Assembly: GCA_007750655.1 (NCBI GenBank)
Contig: CP036290.1
Span: forward strand, 186,001-250,000
Direction of reading: 5' to 3'
Length of the DNA stretch: 64,000 bases
Origin: Rohdeia mirabilis
GTDB taxonomy: Bacteria; Planctomycetota; UBA1135; GCA-002686595
The notes under the pieces are model-generated. The model saw only the letters and a list, made by a program, of their open reading frames with translations. It was not told where the DNA came from and did not search any database. Every line of letters starts with the position of its first letter. The first letter of the stretch is position 1. Positions 51,496-59,309 of this stretch are shown piece after piece. Position numbers and translations under genes: made by a program.

Positions 51496-51807
51496 ATGGA
51501 ACTCGACAGAACCGAGCGACTCGCAAGGATCCATGCAGTGTGGGCGCTGTTGCTCACAGGCGTAGCGGCTAGACTCGTCATGGCTGTTGGAGTCACACGA
51601 GACTGGAGGCTGATCATGCTCGTAGGTGTTGCGGTGCCTCTCGCCCTCGTTGCAGTCATCCAATGCGGTGCCGTGGCGCCACGAGCGGCCGAGCCGTACG
51701 GTGCCGCGAGCCGTACGGTGCCGAGCCGTACGGTGCCGAGCCGTACGGTGCAGCCGTACGGTGCCGCACACCAATCTGCTGGTGCACGACGCCGCATGCC
51801 CGAGTAA
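51496..51807 (+). CDS. Small membrane protein with repeat-encoded tail
   Basis: 103 aa. Two hydrophobic stretches (HAVWALLLTGVAARLVMAVG and LIMLVGVAVPLALVAVI) suggest a two-helix membrane protein. The C-terminal 35 residues are produced by a tandem DNA repeat (RTVPSRTVPSRTVQPYGAA) and would change with repeat number. It could be an immunity-type or orphan accessory protein; evidence for expression is limited to composition. Confidence 0.5.
   Translation: MELDRTERLARIHAVWALLLTGVAARLVMAVGVTRDWRLIMLVGVAVPLALVAVIQCGAVAPRAAEPYGAASRTVPSRTVPSRTVQPYGAAHQSAGARRRMPE
51693..51764. repeat. Five copies of GCCGTACGGTGC spaced 13-17 bp
   Basis: Copies start at 51693, 51710, 51725, 51740 and 51753. Copies two to four have an exact 15-bp period (three codons times five). 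The unit contains the palindromic CCGTACGG. Located in the 3' part of a small ORF. Confidence 0.92.
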
Positions 51808-51819
51808 CCTCTCACAGCC

Positions 51820-52413
51820 ATGGCCATTGACCTGATGATCATGCCCCTGAGTCGCTACTTCTCTGGCGACTACATAACGCCCGCCATGCGGCAGGCGTGG
51901 TCGGTGGGCGCCAGCTACAAGATCCTCACCAGTGAAGGCGCGCGGGAGTGTCCGCCGGATGTTCCGTTGGGCGGCCTTGATGCGACCAGCAAGCGCCACG
52001 CCGCTCTGCCGGAGCTCATCGAGAGCCTCCGACTCTTGCCATTCGGAATCCCCGATTCTCTGTGGGACGAAGCATCCGATGTGGAGCCGTGCTTCTACCG
52101 TCTCGAGCTGAGCTCGCTGGAGATGCTCCTCGAGGAGGCCGCAGAAGCTCTCGTTGCGAAGCCGTCCTTTCTGGGGCGCTTGGTTGGCAAGAAGGCTGCG
52201 CCCTCTCACTTTCTTTCGGCGGAGATGTTTCTTCCTGTTCCGTTCTCGGAGCACTTCGCTCTCGGGAACACTCTCACTGGCTCTGTCCACACGGCAAAGA
52301 GAGAGCTCGAGTCCCACACGTGGTCGAGTGGGGCACGGCCTGCGTACGAGCACTGGATCGCAGCATTGGAGGACGCCATCGCGCTGAATCAGCCCCTCGT
52401 TGTCGACATGTAG
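51820..52413 (+). CDS. Hypothetical protein in lower-GC patch
   Basis: 197 aa, starting MAIDLMIMPLSRYFSGDYIT. No signal peptide or membrane helix. Mixed alpha/beta composition with an ending typical of soluble accessory proteins (AYEHWIAALEDAIALNQPLV). I do not recognise it. Together with the YwqK-like and small membrane genes it forms a roughly 1.5-kb lower-GC patch bounded by two copies of the same 156-bp element, so it was probably acquired or rearranged as a unit. Confidence 0.75.
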   Translation: MAIDLMIMPLSRYFSGDYITPAMRQAWSVGASYKILTSEGARECPPDVPLGGLDATSKRHAALPELIESLRLLPFGIPDSLWDEASDVEPCFYRLELSSLEMLLEEAAEALVAKPSFLGRLVGKKAAPSHFLSAEMFLPVPFSEHFALGNTLTGSVHTAKRELESHTWSSGARPAYEHWIAALEDAIALNQPLVVDM

Positions 52414-52476
52414 TGCGCCATCGAGCTGCTCGTTGCAGTGGACCGAGCCGGCCGCTTCGAGCAGTGCCTCGGCCTC

Positions 52477-52633
52477 GGTGCCGCACTCGTAGAGTCGATT
52501 CTCACGCCGACGTGTACCGGAGCAATTCCATCGTCAGTCGCAGCCCCACCTACTCAACGACGGGGCCCGGCGCGCGGTAGCTCCCTTCTGCGGCACTCCT
52601 CCGCGCCGAAAGCGGCGCAGCGAGCGCGGCACC
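52477..52633. repeat. 157-bp element with GGTGCCGCACTCG-type terminal inverted repeats (copy B)
   Basis: Aligned with copy A over its length: GGTGCCGCACTCG at the left, GTGTACCGGAGCA 35 bases in, and GGCGCAGCGAG-GCGG at the right. Same orientation as A. Directly followed by one arm of the REP-like family (52643-52672). Confidence 0.8.
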
Positions 52634-52642
52634 GCACTTCAG

Positions 52643-52672
52643 GTGGCGGGTTCGTGCCTGACGCCGTACCAA
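52643..52672 (+). repeat. Single arm of the REP-like palindrome next to a start codon
   Basis: Contains CGTGCCTGACGCCGTACC, identical to the right arm core of the element at 53625-53760. No matching left arm is present. It ends two bases before the ATG of the SDR gene, so it forms that gene's leader. Confidence 0.85.
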
Positions 52673-52674
52673 CC

Positions 52675-53628
52675 ATGAAGATCATCATCCCCGGAGGCAG
52701 TGGCCAGGTCGGCACGTTGCTCGCGCGCGCGTTCACGGACCGCGGCCACGACGTCGTCGTGATCGGTCGTCGGCCCGCGCCGGCGCCCTGGCGCACGGTC
52801 CAGTGGGACGCCGCCACCCACGGAGATTGGGCTGCCGAGTTCGACGGCGCCGACCTCGTCGTGAACCTCGCGGGCCGCAGCGTCAACTGCCGCTACACGC
52901 CCGAGAACCGGCGGCTGATCATGGATTCGCGCGTCGTGACCACGCGCCTCGTCGGCGAAGCGATCGCCGCTGCTGCCGCGCCGCCGCCCCTGTGGCTCCA
53001 GGCCAGCACGGCCACGATCTACGCGCACCGCTACGACGCGCCGAACGACGAGGCGACCGGCATCATCGGCGGCGACGAACCTGGCGCGCCCGACACCTGG
53101 AACTTCAGCATCGACGTGGCGCGCGCCTGGGAGCGCGAACTCGACGCCGCCGACACGCCGCGCACGCGCAAGGTCGCGCTGCGTTCGGCGATGACCATGA
53201 GCCCCGACGCGGGCGGCATCTTCGCCACGCTCCTGACGCTGGTGCGGCGCGGTCTGGGCGGAACCTGCGGCGACGGTCGGCAGTACGTCTCGTGGATCCA
53301 CGAGACGGATTTCGTGCGCGCCATCGATTGGATCGTCGAGCACGAGGACATCGTCGGGCCGATCAACCTCGCCGCGCCCGAGCCCTTGCCCAACGCCGCG
53401 TTCATGCGCGAGTTGCGGCGTGCGTGGGGTGCGCCGATCGGGCTTCCGGCGACGGCGTGGATGCTCGAGATCGGCGCGGTGTTCATGCGCACCGAGACCG
53501 AGCTGATCCTGAAGAGCCGACGCGTCGTGCCGGGATTGCTGGTCGAACAGGGTTTCGAGTTCCGCTACCCGACCTGGCCCGAGGCGGCGAAGGAGCTGTG
53601 CGCGCGGTGGCGCCTTCGTGCGGGGTGA
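52675..53628 (+). CDS. TIGR01777-type NAD(P)-dependent epimerase (atypical SDR)
   Basis: 317 aa from the ATG at 52675. The nucleotide-binding loop is IIIPGGSGQVGTLLA at the N-terminus (GGxGxxG). The family pattern continues: VVNLAGRSVNCRYTPENRR, LWLQASTATIYAHR, then GGDGRQYVSWIHETDFVRA and PINLAAPEPLPN, the classic marks of YfcH-like proteins. The usual DUF1731 C-terminal tail is recognisable (LLVEQGFEFRYPTWPEA). Reaction unknown for this family. The gene is bracketed by REP-like sequence: one arm before its start and a full palindrome whose left arm contains its stop. Confidence 0.92.
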   Translation: MKIIIPGGSGQVGTLLARAFTDRGHDVVVIGRRPAPAPWRTVQWDAATHGDWAAEFDGADLVVNLAGRSVNCRYTPENRRLIMDSRVVTTRLVGEAIAAAAAPPPLWLQASTATIYAHRYDAPNDEATGIIGGDEPGAPDTWNFSIDVARAWERELDAADTPRTRKVALRSAMTMSPDAGGIFATLLTLVRRGLGGTCGDGRQYVSWIHETDFVRAIDWIVEHEDIVGPINLAAPEPLPNAAFMRELRRAWGAPIGLPATAWMLEIGAVFMRTETELILKSRRVVPGLLVEQGFEFRYPTWPEAAKELCARWRLRAG

Positions 53629-53760
53629 TGGTCGGGACGTTCGGTACGGCGTCAGGCACGAAACTGCCACCGGCCGCCGAAGTCGCTGCGATTCGCAGCG
53701 ACTCGGCGCGGCCGGTGGCAGTTTCGTGCCTGACGCCGTACCGAACGTCCCGACCATCAC
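53625..53760. repeat. REP-like palindromic element (53-bp perfect inverted repeat)
   Basis: Arms 53625-53677 and 53708-53760 are exact reverse complements, and the loop holds a further perfect stem (AGTCGCTGCG/CGCAGCGACT). Shares the GGTACGG-GTCAGGCACG core and loop sequence with the element at 47253-47362. The SDR stop codon lies inside the left arm. Confidence 0.93.
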
Positions 53761-53812
53761 AGAGGGAGTAGCATGAGGCGTCCCCAACTCGCGAACGCTC
53801 CTGCCCAGCGCC

Positions 53813-54325
53813 ATGCCGACCCTCGACGACGTTCTACGACAGATTCGCGCCCTCGCCTCCGCCGACACGTTCGGCACCACGAAGGAAGTCCGCCACCTGC
53901 CCGACGTGCTCTTCGACGACGAGCCGGTCCTCGGCATCACCTCGGGCATGATGGCGGGCGACACGTGGCTGATCGTGTGCACGGACCGGCGCGTCGTCCT
54001 CTTGAACCGCGGGCTCGTGTACGGGCTGAAACAACGCGAGATGCCGCTCGAGCGCATCAACTCGATCGAGCACTCGACCGGACTCGTGTTGGGCAGCATC
54101 GCGATCTGGGACGGTGCGGATCGCATGGAGATCCGGAACGTCGTCAAGCAGACCGTCATGCCGTTCGTGGACGCGGTGAATCGAGCGCGCGTGGCGCTCG
54201 GCAGCGAGCGTGCGAGCGGCGACGACCGGGTCACTCAGCTCGAACGCCTCGCCGACCTGCGCGAGCGCGGCGCCCTGACCGAAGCCGAGTTCGACGAACA
54301 GAAGCGGCGGGTGCTCGAGGCCTAG
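53813..54325 (+). CDS. PH-like and SHOCT domain protein
   Basis: 170 aa, cytoplasmic. Residues about 30-125 are a bacterial PH-type domain (GMMAGDTWLIVCTDRRVVLL, PLERINSIEHSTGLVLGSIA). The C-terminal 27 residues are a SHOCT helix pair (LERLADLRERGALTEAEFDE, then KRRVLEA). SHOCT motifs are short oligomerisation or targeting segments fused to many domains. The role is unknown. Same strand as, and 30 bases ahead of, a small membrane protein gene, possibly an operon. Confidence 0.85.
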   Translation: MPTLDDVLRQIRALASADTFGTTKEVRHLPDVLFDDEPVLGITSGMMAGDTWLIVCTDRRVVLLNRGLVYGLKQREMPLERINSIEHSTGLVLGSIAIWDGADRMEIRNVVKQTVMPFVDAVNRARVALGSERASGDDRVTQLERLADLRERGALTEAEFDEQKRRVLEA

Positions 54326-54355
54326 CTTCTGTTCTCTCGAGCGAAGACCGCTTCC

Positions 54356-54709
54356 ATGACCAACCCCGACGCCGATCTCCCGCGCGATCCAGCCATCCAG
54401 CGCGAAGTGCGCATCCAGCTCGTCGAGCACGCCCAAGCGCTGCTCTGGCGGATGCTCGTCGGTGGCGTGGTCCTCGGAGTGATGTTCGCGTTCGCCGGAG
54501 CCGTTCGAATGGGCCCCGTCGGTCTGTTCCTCGGCGCCGCCCTGGGAGCAGCGCTCGGTGCACTCGGTGGCGCGCTCGTCACGCTCGTTCGAGCCAGTGC
54601 GTCGCACGACGCTGCGGGCGCAAGCACTGGAACGATCGCAACTGGACGGGCGCGCGACGAGGGCGCCTCGGGTGGGCGCCACCTTGAGGAGCGTCCCGAC
54701 GCTCTTTGA
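54356..54709 (+). CDS. Small membrane protein
   Basis: 117 aa. Two adjacent hydrophobic, Gly/Ala-rich helices (about 33-53, LVGGVVLGVMFAFAGAVRM; and 55-80, GLFLGAALGAALGALGGALV) follow a short acidic N-terminus. The Gly-zipper-like pattern suggests tight helix packing. The tail is polar. Probably co-transcribed with the PH/SHOCT gene. No family recognised. Confidence 0.65.
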   Translation: MTNPDADLPRDPAIQREVRIQLVEHAQALLWRMLVGGVVLGVMFAFAGAVRMGPVGLFLGAALGAALGALGGALVTLVRASASHDAAGASTGTIATGRARDEGASGGRHLEERPDAL

Positions 54710-54739
54710 CGATCAGGCTGTTCTCGACGAGCGCGATCG

Positions 54740-55002
54740 ATGACCGACCTTCCCGCAGAATCCTGCATCTCGCTGCGTCGCGGAGCTTGGTTCGTCTTCC
54801 CACACGGCAACCGCGTCGTGCGTGCTTGGGGTGGAGCGAGCGGCGCGGAGCGAGTCTACGTGGACGACCAACTCGTGGCCGAGGGGGGGGGCTGCGGCGC
54901 GGGAGCGTCCACACGTTTCCGATCGACATCTGTCAGTGTCGGCGCGGGCTCGCGCGTTCCCTCGGCGGATCGGCGTCCTGCCGGGTCCACCGGGCGAAGT
55001 AG
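54740..55002 (+). pseudogene. Frameshifted small gene at a nine-G run
   Basis: The first frame (MTDLPAESCISLRRGAWF and then NRVVRAWGGASGAERVYVDD) reads as protein up to a run of nine G at 54883-54891, after which it turns into Ser/Arg-rich shadow sequence. The plus-two frame takes over with LRRGSVHTFPIDICQCRRG and stops at 55002; LRRG recurs in both halves. Moving one base in the G-run would restore a protein of about 87 aa. Real mutation, slipped-strand variation and sequencing error are all possible. Confidence 0.55.
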
Positions 55003-55077
55003 TCGGTCGAGCCAATCGGTCGAGGTCGCGAGCAGGATCATCGTCGAGCGCTGTCGCGCGAGTCCTACACTCGCCCC

Positions 55078-55827
55078 ATGCCCACCCCCTTCACTCCGCC
55101 CCACGGCGAGCCCGAACACGCCGGCGCCCACCTGCGCGAGCGCGGCTACACAGTCCTCGCGCCGCGCGGGCTCGCCACGCTGATGGGGGAGGCGGACGCG
55201 AGCGATCCGCTCGCGGCTCTTGCGCCGTTCTGGAGCGACCTGCCGATCGACGCGCACCTGCGCGACGGCGGCGCCTACCGGTTCCGGCGGCACGGTTCGT
55301 TCGTCGTCGAGGGCGGGGAGCTGCGCGGGGTCGAGCATCGCGCGCACTGGCAACCGCTCGACTACAACGCGCTGCACGGCGGCATCGAGCGCATGTTCGA
55401 GCCGCTGGCTCCCGCGCTCGTCGCCGATCCGCTGTGGGCGCGGCTGCTGTTGGCGCTGACCGAGCGCGCCAGCGAGTTGCGCGGCACGACCGGCCCATGG
55501 TTCGTCGAAGCGCACGCGTTCCGCATCACCACCGGCGACGGCATCGGCCGCCCGACGCCCGAGGGCGCGCACCGCGACGGCGTCGATCAGGTGGCCGTGA
55601 TCCTCATGGCTCGCGAGGGCATCGTGGGCGGCGAGACGCGCGTGTTCGAGGCGAACGGCCCCAACGGCCAGCGCTTCACCATGACCGAGCGCGGCACGAC
55701 GCTGTTGATCGACGACGCGCGCGCGATCCACGAGACGACGCCGATCCAGCCTCTGGAGCCGAACGGCGCCGGCCACCGCGACACGCTCGTGCTCACCTGG
55801 CGCTTGGGCGGCTTCCAGGAGCCGTGA
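55078..55827 (+). CDS. 2OG-Fe(II) dioxygenase family protein
   Basis: 249 aa, cytoplasmic. The iron triad appears as His165 and Asp167 in PEGAHRDGVDQVAVI and His218 in RAIHETTPI. A later Arg (Arg234, in GHRDTLVLTWR) could hold 2-oxoglutarate. The layout (RGYTVLAPRG, AHWQPLDYNALHGGIERMFE, GGETRVFEANG) is that of the PF10014-type group, which includes amino-acid hydroxylases such as isoleucine dioxygenase. Substrate is probably a free amino acid, by family only. A 155-bp palindrome follows immediately. Confidence 0.88.
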   Translation: MPTPFTPPHGEPEHAGAHLRERGYTVLAPRGLATLMGEADASDPLAALAPFWSDLPIDAHLRDGGAYRFRRHGSFVVEGGELRGVEHRAHWQPLDYNALHGGIERMFEPLAPALVADPLWARLLLALTERASELRGTTGPWFVEAHAFRITTGDGIGRPTPEGAHRDGVDQVAVILMAREGIVGGETRVFEANGPNGQRFTMTERGTTLLIDDARAIHETTPIQPLEPNGAGHRDTLVLTWRLGGFQEP

Positions 55828-55832
55828 GTCTT

Positions 55833-55987
55833 CATACGGAGTCGCACACCGTGCGGAAACTCTGGGCAAGAAAGTGCCGCACTCGACGGGCGCCGAATAC
55901 CGCTCTGGAGCTCTCGAGAGCGGTTGTGCCGAAACGAGTGCGGCCCATACCTGCCCAGAGTTTCCGCACGGTGTGCGACTCCGTATG
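55833..55987. repeat. 155-bp cruciform element (36-bp perfect inverted repeat)
   Basis: Arms 55833-55868 and 55952-55987 are exact reverse complements. Inside are nested inverted pairs GCCGCACTCG/CGAGTGCGGC (55876-55885, 55935-55944) and ACCGCTCT/AGAGCGGT (55899-55906, 55917-55924). The inner GCCGCACTCG matches the ends of copies A and B. Lies between convergent genes. Confidence 0.93.
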
Positions 55988-55991
55988 ACGA

Positions 55992-56720
55992 TCAGCTGGC
56001 GAGGGCGCGCACGAGCATCCATCCGCCCAGGCCGACGAGCACGAAGCCGAACACGGCGTCGACCAGCGCGCCGTTCCTGCGCAGCCAGCCCGCGGCTCCC
56101 GTTCCCGCCAGGACCAGCGCGACGACCACGTACCACAGGGTGTCGATCACCATGGCGACGCTCGCCACGCCGATGCGCTCGGCCAGCACGGCGCCGGGCG
56201 GCACGAGGTTGCTCAGCAGGGCGAGGAAGAAGACCGCGATCTTCGGGTTGAGGAACGCGATCAGGAAGCCCTCGCGAAAGCCGCCGCGGCCCGGATCGGC
56301 GACGGGGGAGTGGGCGAGCGCGGCCGCATCTGCGTCGGTCACTGCGTCGGTCGCGCCAGCGGTGAGCGGTGCCGACTCGGTCCCGCCGGAACCCGGACCC
56401 GCCGCCGCTCGCGGCGCCGACACCCCCTGTGCCGCCGTGCTCACCATCACCGCGCGCAGGATCTGCACGCCCAGGAACACGAGATACGCGGCGCCGGCCA
56501 CCATCACCGGCCGCTCGATGAACGCGACCACCGCGCGCAGACCGATCACCGCCACGGCCGCGTAGATCCCGACCCCGAGCCCGTGCCCGACCGCGCACGC
56601 CACGCCGCGCGCGCGCCCGCCCGACACGGTGTTCTTGAGCACGACCGCGAGGCTCGGCCCCGGCGTCACCGCGCCGCTCGCGCACACGGCGGCGATCGTC
56701 AACCAGGCCTCGAGGTCCAT
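55992..56720 (-). CDS. LysE/RhtB-family amino-acid exporter
   Basis: 242 aa from the ATG at 56720 (MDLEAWLTIAAVCASGAVTP). The family motif GAVTPGPSLAVVLKNTVSGG lies near the N-terminus, with GFLIAFLNPKIAVFFLALLS in the second half. About six membrane segments. A hydrophilic Ala/Asp-rich loop of roughly 45 residues (about 98-145) between them is longer than usual. Exports amino acids or small amines; substrate unknown. Its stop is five bases from the palindromic element. Confidence 0.9.
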   Translation of the reverse strand: MDLEAWLTIAAVCASGAVTPGPSLAVVLKNTVSGGRARGVACAVGHGLGVGIYAAVAVIGLRAVVAFIERPVMVAGAAYLVFLGVQILRAVMVSTAAQGVSAPRAAAGPGSGGTESAPLTAGATDAVTDADAAALAHSPVADPGRGGFREGFLIAFLNPKIAVFFLALLSNLVPPGAVLAERIGVASVAMVIDTLWYVVVALVLAGTGAAGWLRRNGALVDAVFGFVLVGLGGWMLVRALAS

Positions 56721-56901
56721 CGGCGCAGTCTGACCGGGCGCGCGACTCGCGTCCACGCCAGCCGCTCGCGCTCCGGTGTACCGTGAGCGCCGACGCCCGG
56801 GTCGCGCCCGCGCCGGTCGCCCACGTCGGTGGGCGCGCGCTCCCGCACTCCGTCCGAGCGTCCACCGCTGCCGTCACCATCCAAAGCTTCAGAGCTCGAC
56901 C

Positions 56902-57501
56902 ATGCGCCTCCGCCTCGCCCCGCTCGTCGCCGCCGCCCTCTCGACCGTCGCCGTCGCCGCCGCCACCACGACCGCCGTCACCAGCTCGTTCGACTCCGCG
57001 CCCGCCGGCGTCCCGATCGTCGCGACCTCGGTGCCCCTGCCCCAGGTCGCGCTCGATCCGCACCTCCCGCTGCCGGCCGGTCGCCTGGGCGGGAGCTTCG
57101 GGCCGACGGCGGACGACCTCTTGAACGGCTCGCTCGTCGTCACCGAGGAGAAGCAGATGCGGCTCGTGTGGCGCGGGCTCTTCCGGGTGCCGTTCGACGC
57201 CTCGCTGTTCGACTTCCAGAACGAGGCCGTGATCCTCGTCGGCGGTGGCGCGCTGCAGACGGCGTCCTTCTCGATCAGCGCCGTCGAGCGCGTCGACGCG
57301 GAGTACGCGGGCTTCCTCTTCCTGCCCAGCGGGCCGTCGACCGAGACCGACCCCTTCCTCAGCGTGACGGCGACCACGGTCTTCGGCGGCATCCAGCCGT
57401 TCCCGACGCCGCCGGCCACCTACCGCGTGGCCGCCGTCGCGATCGACCGCGCGCTGCTCGACGACGTGGTCGTGCACCGCACCGCGATCTTCGCACCCTG
57501 A
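56902..57501 (+). CDS. Exported protein of unknown function
   Basis: 199 aa from the ATG at 56902. The signal peptide is LRLAPLVAAALSTVAVAAAT. The mature chain is beta-rich without cysteines (MRLVWRGLFRVPFDASLFDF, FSISAVERVDAEYAGFLFLP). No catalytic motif or known domain recognised. The upstream frame to 56776 is Arg/Pro-rich and excluded. The 298 bases after it hold no obvious feature. Confidence 0.7.
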   Translation: MRLRLAPLVAAALSTVAVAAATTTAVTSSFDSAPAGVPIVATSVPLPQVALDPHLPLPAGRLGGSFGPTADDLLNGSLVVTEEKQMRLVWRGLFRVPFDASLFDFQNEAVILVGGGALQTASFSISAVERVDAEYAGFLFLPSGPSTETDPFLSVTATTVFGGIQPFPTPPATYRVAAVAIDRALLDDVVVHRTAIFAP

Positions 57502-57799
57502 CCAATCGCACCCTGAGCACTCGCGCTCGGGGAGCGCAGGCGTCGAGCTGGTCGGCCACGTCTCGGCCGCCCGGGCGCGGAGCCGCCAACTCCGAGCGCC
57601 CGGGCCAGTACGGCCGGTACCGAACTCTGGGTAGCGGCTCGCCCTGAGCGACATTGCGGTGCACCGCATCGGATGCCGCGATCTTGGTACCGTGCCTCGG
57701 ACGCGAAGACCGACGTCGGTCGCACACCGTCGCCCCCGCGCGAGCGCCGTCACTCGAAGGGCGCCCGATCAGGCGACAGAGCGTCCAAGAGACAGCACC

Positions 57800-58099
57800 A
57801 TGAGCAACGACATCCTGGACCGTATCCGCCGCGAACTCGACGACATGCGCGGCAAGGTCGACCACCTGCGCGTCAAGGCCTCCCTCGGCAAGATGGAGCT
57901 GCGCGATGCCGTCGCCGACCTGAAGCACACCTTCGAGCCGACCTACGAGAAGGCCCGTACCGCCGCCACCGAGGCGGCCCAGTCCGGCGCCCGTGAGACC
58001 CAGGCGATCGCGAAGAGTCTGATCGCCGGTTGGGACGAGGTGCGCCGCACCTACAAGGGCTTCGCGAAGGACGCGGGCGAGGACGAGTCGAAGGGCTGA
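57800..58099 (+). CDS. Small amphipathic helical protein
   Basis: 99 aa, start at the ATG at 57800. Almost entirely charged amphipathic helix (ILDRIRRELDDMRGKVDHLR, MELRDAVADLKHTFEPTYEK, ATEAAQSGARETQAIAKSLI). It resembles small apolipoprotein- or phasin-like coiled-coil proteins, but no specific family is claimed. Followed 22 bases later by the next gene. Confidence 0.75.
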   Translation: MSNDILDRIRRELDDMRGKVDHLRVKASLGKMELRDAVADLKHTFEPTYEKARTAATEAAQSGARETQAIAKSLIAGWDEVRRTYKGFAKDAGEDESKG

Positions 58100-58121
58100 G
58101 CGCCGTTCGACCCGCTTCCCC

Positions 58122-58550
58122 ATGACGAAGCACGACGACGCCTCGTGGCACTACGGCGGCGACTTCCCGACCGATCTCCCCGACGAGGCTGGAGCGACGC
58201 ACATCGGCATGTTCGTCGCGTGGGCGCTGCTCTCGGGGCTCGCGAGCGAGTTCTTCCAGGAAGAGTTGGCCGCTGAACTGGCCGAACTGCGCGCCGGATC
58301 CACGACGCCCGGCGCGTTCCTCATGGCTGCGTGCGACGGCAAGTTCACGGACGACGCGCTGAGCGACGAGGGCAACGCATTCGCCGCTGCGTACTTCAGC
58401 TCGGATCGAGGTGGCTACTTGGACGACTACATCGGCCTGGTCGGCGGCGACCACGACTCGCTCTACCACGTCCCCGACACCTGGACGACGTTCGCGATGC
58501 TGAAGCCCGACCTCGATCGACGCCTCGCCGCCTGGCGCGCCCAACGCTGA
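58122..58550 (+). CDS. Conserved hypothetical protein with WHYGGDFP motif
   Basis: 142 aa, soluble. Starts near DASWHYGGDFPTDLPDEAGA, followed by THIGMFVAWALLSGLASEFF and, later, DDYIGLVGGDHDSLYHVPDT. I know this pattern from uncharacterised bacterial proteins (DUF7832-like), often small accessory or immunity-like; the label is from memory and uncertain. Same strand as the small helical protein, possibly an operon. Confidence 0.8.
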   Translation: MTKHDDASWHYGGDFPTDLPDEAGATHIGMFVAWALLSGLASEFFQEELAAELAELRAGSTTPGAFLMAACDGKFTDDALSDEGNAFAAAYFSSDRGGYLDDYIGLVGGDHDSLYHVPDTWTTFAMLKPDLDRRLAAWRAQR

Positions 58551-58584
58551 GAGGCGCGCGGGAGCGTGAACGCGCCGGGCTCCG

Positions 58585-59250
58585 CTATCTGAACGCTGCG
58601 CCGAACAGCTCGCCGAACGGCGCCCCTTCGTGACAGCTCAGGCACGAGTCGGTCCGACCGGACGAACGCACGTCGCCCGCGGGCCCGACCTCGGCGTAGG
58701 TCCAGACCCCGTCGGCGTCGGCGACCATGACCAACGTCTCGCTGCGGCCCGCCGGACGCCACGACACGCCATCGATCGTGACCACGTCCGCGGGCGGTCG
58801 GCCCGGGCCCGGCGGCGTCCAGCGCGTCGCCTCGTTCGTGGTCAGCACCAGCGCCTGGTGGGCCTGCGGCGCGCCGCTCTCGAGTCCGCGGTAGGCGGCG
58901 GGGTCGCGCGCCGCGAGACGGCCGAGGCGCACCGCTTCATCCTGAGTCTCGAGTCGACAGCTCACGGCCCGAACGGTCGTCGGCCCCGAGCCCGGGCCGG
59001 CGAGCGTCGTCGCCACGTTCGTCGGGACGACCGGCGTGAGCGGCATCCAGGTGGGTGAGTCGGCCACGACGGCGGCGATGTCGAGCGGTGGAGCGGGCGC
59101 GGAGAGGGTGTCCTTTGGCGACGCTCCACCTGGTCCGCGAGCGAGACCTGCGCCGAGCGTCGCGAGGCCGGTGATGGCGAGGGTCGTGGCGAGGAGTCGG
59201 ACCGCGCCGGAGCTCGTCGCGGTGCACGGGGTCTGGGTTCGTTGTCGCAT
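58585..59250 (-). CDS. Exported protein with single CxxCH haem motif
   Basis: 221 aa. An N-terminal signal helix (VRLLATTLAITGLATLGAGL) is followed by a mature region ending in SCLSCHEGAPFGELFG, a c-type haem attachment site (CLSCH) about 17 residues from the C-terminus. The position and the preceding VMVADADGVWTYAEVGPAG recall cytochrome P460-type proteins. Role would be a periplasmic electron carrier or NO/hydroxylamine-type chemistry, by inference only. Divergent from the kinase gene. Confidence 0.78.
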   Translation of the reverse strand: MRQRTQTPCTATSSGAVRLLATTLAITGLATLGAGLARGPGGASPKDTLSAPAPPLDIAAVVADSPTWMPLTPVVPTNVATTLAGPGSGPTTVRAVSCRLETQDEAVRLGRLAARDPAAYRGLESGAPQAHQALVLTTNEATRWTPPGPGRPPADVVTIDGVSWRPAGRSETLVMVADADGVWTYAEVGPAGDVRSSGRTDSCLSCHEGAPFGELFGAAFR

Positions 59251-59309
59251 GCCACGGGAACGCCGGGGCTCGGCGCCGCGTTGGCACCTCTTGGTCCTGG
59301 CGTCGGGCC

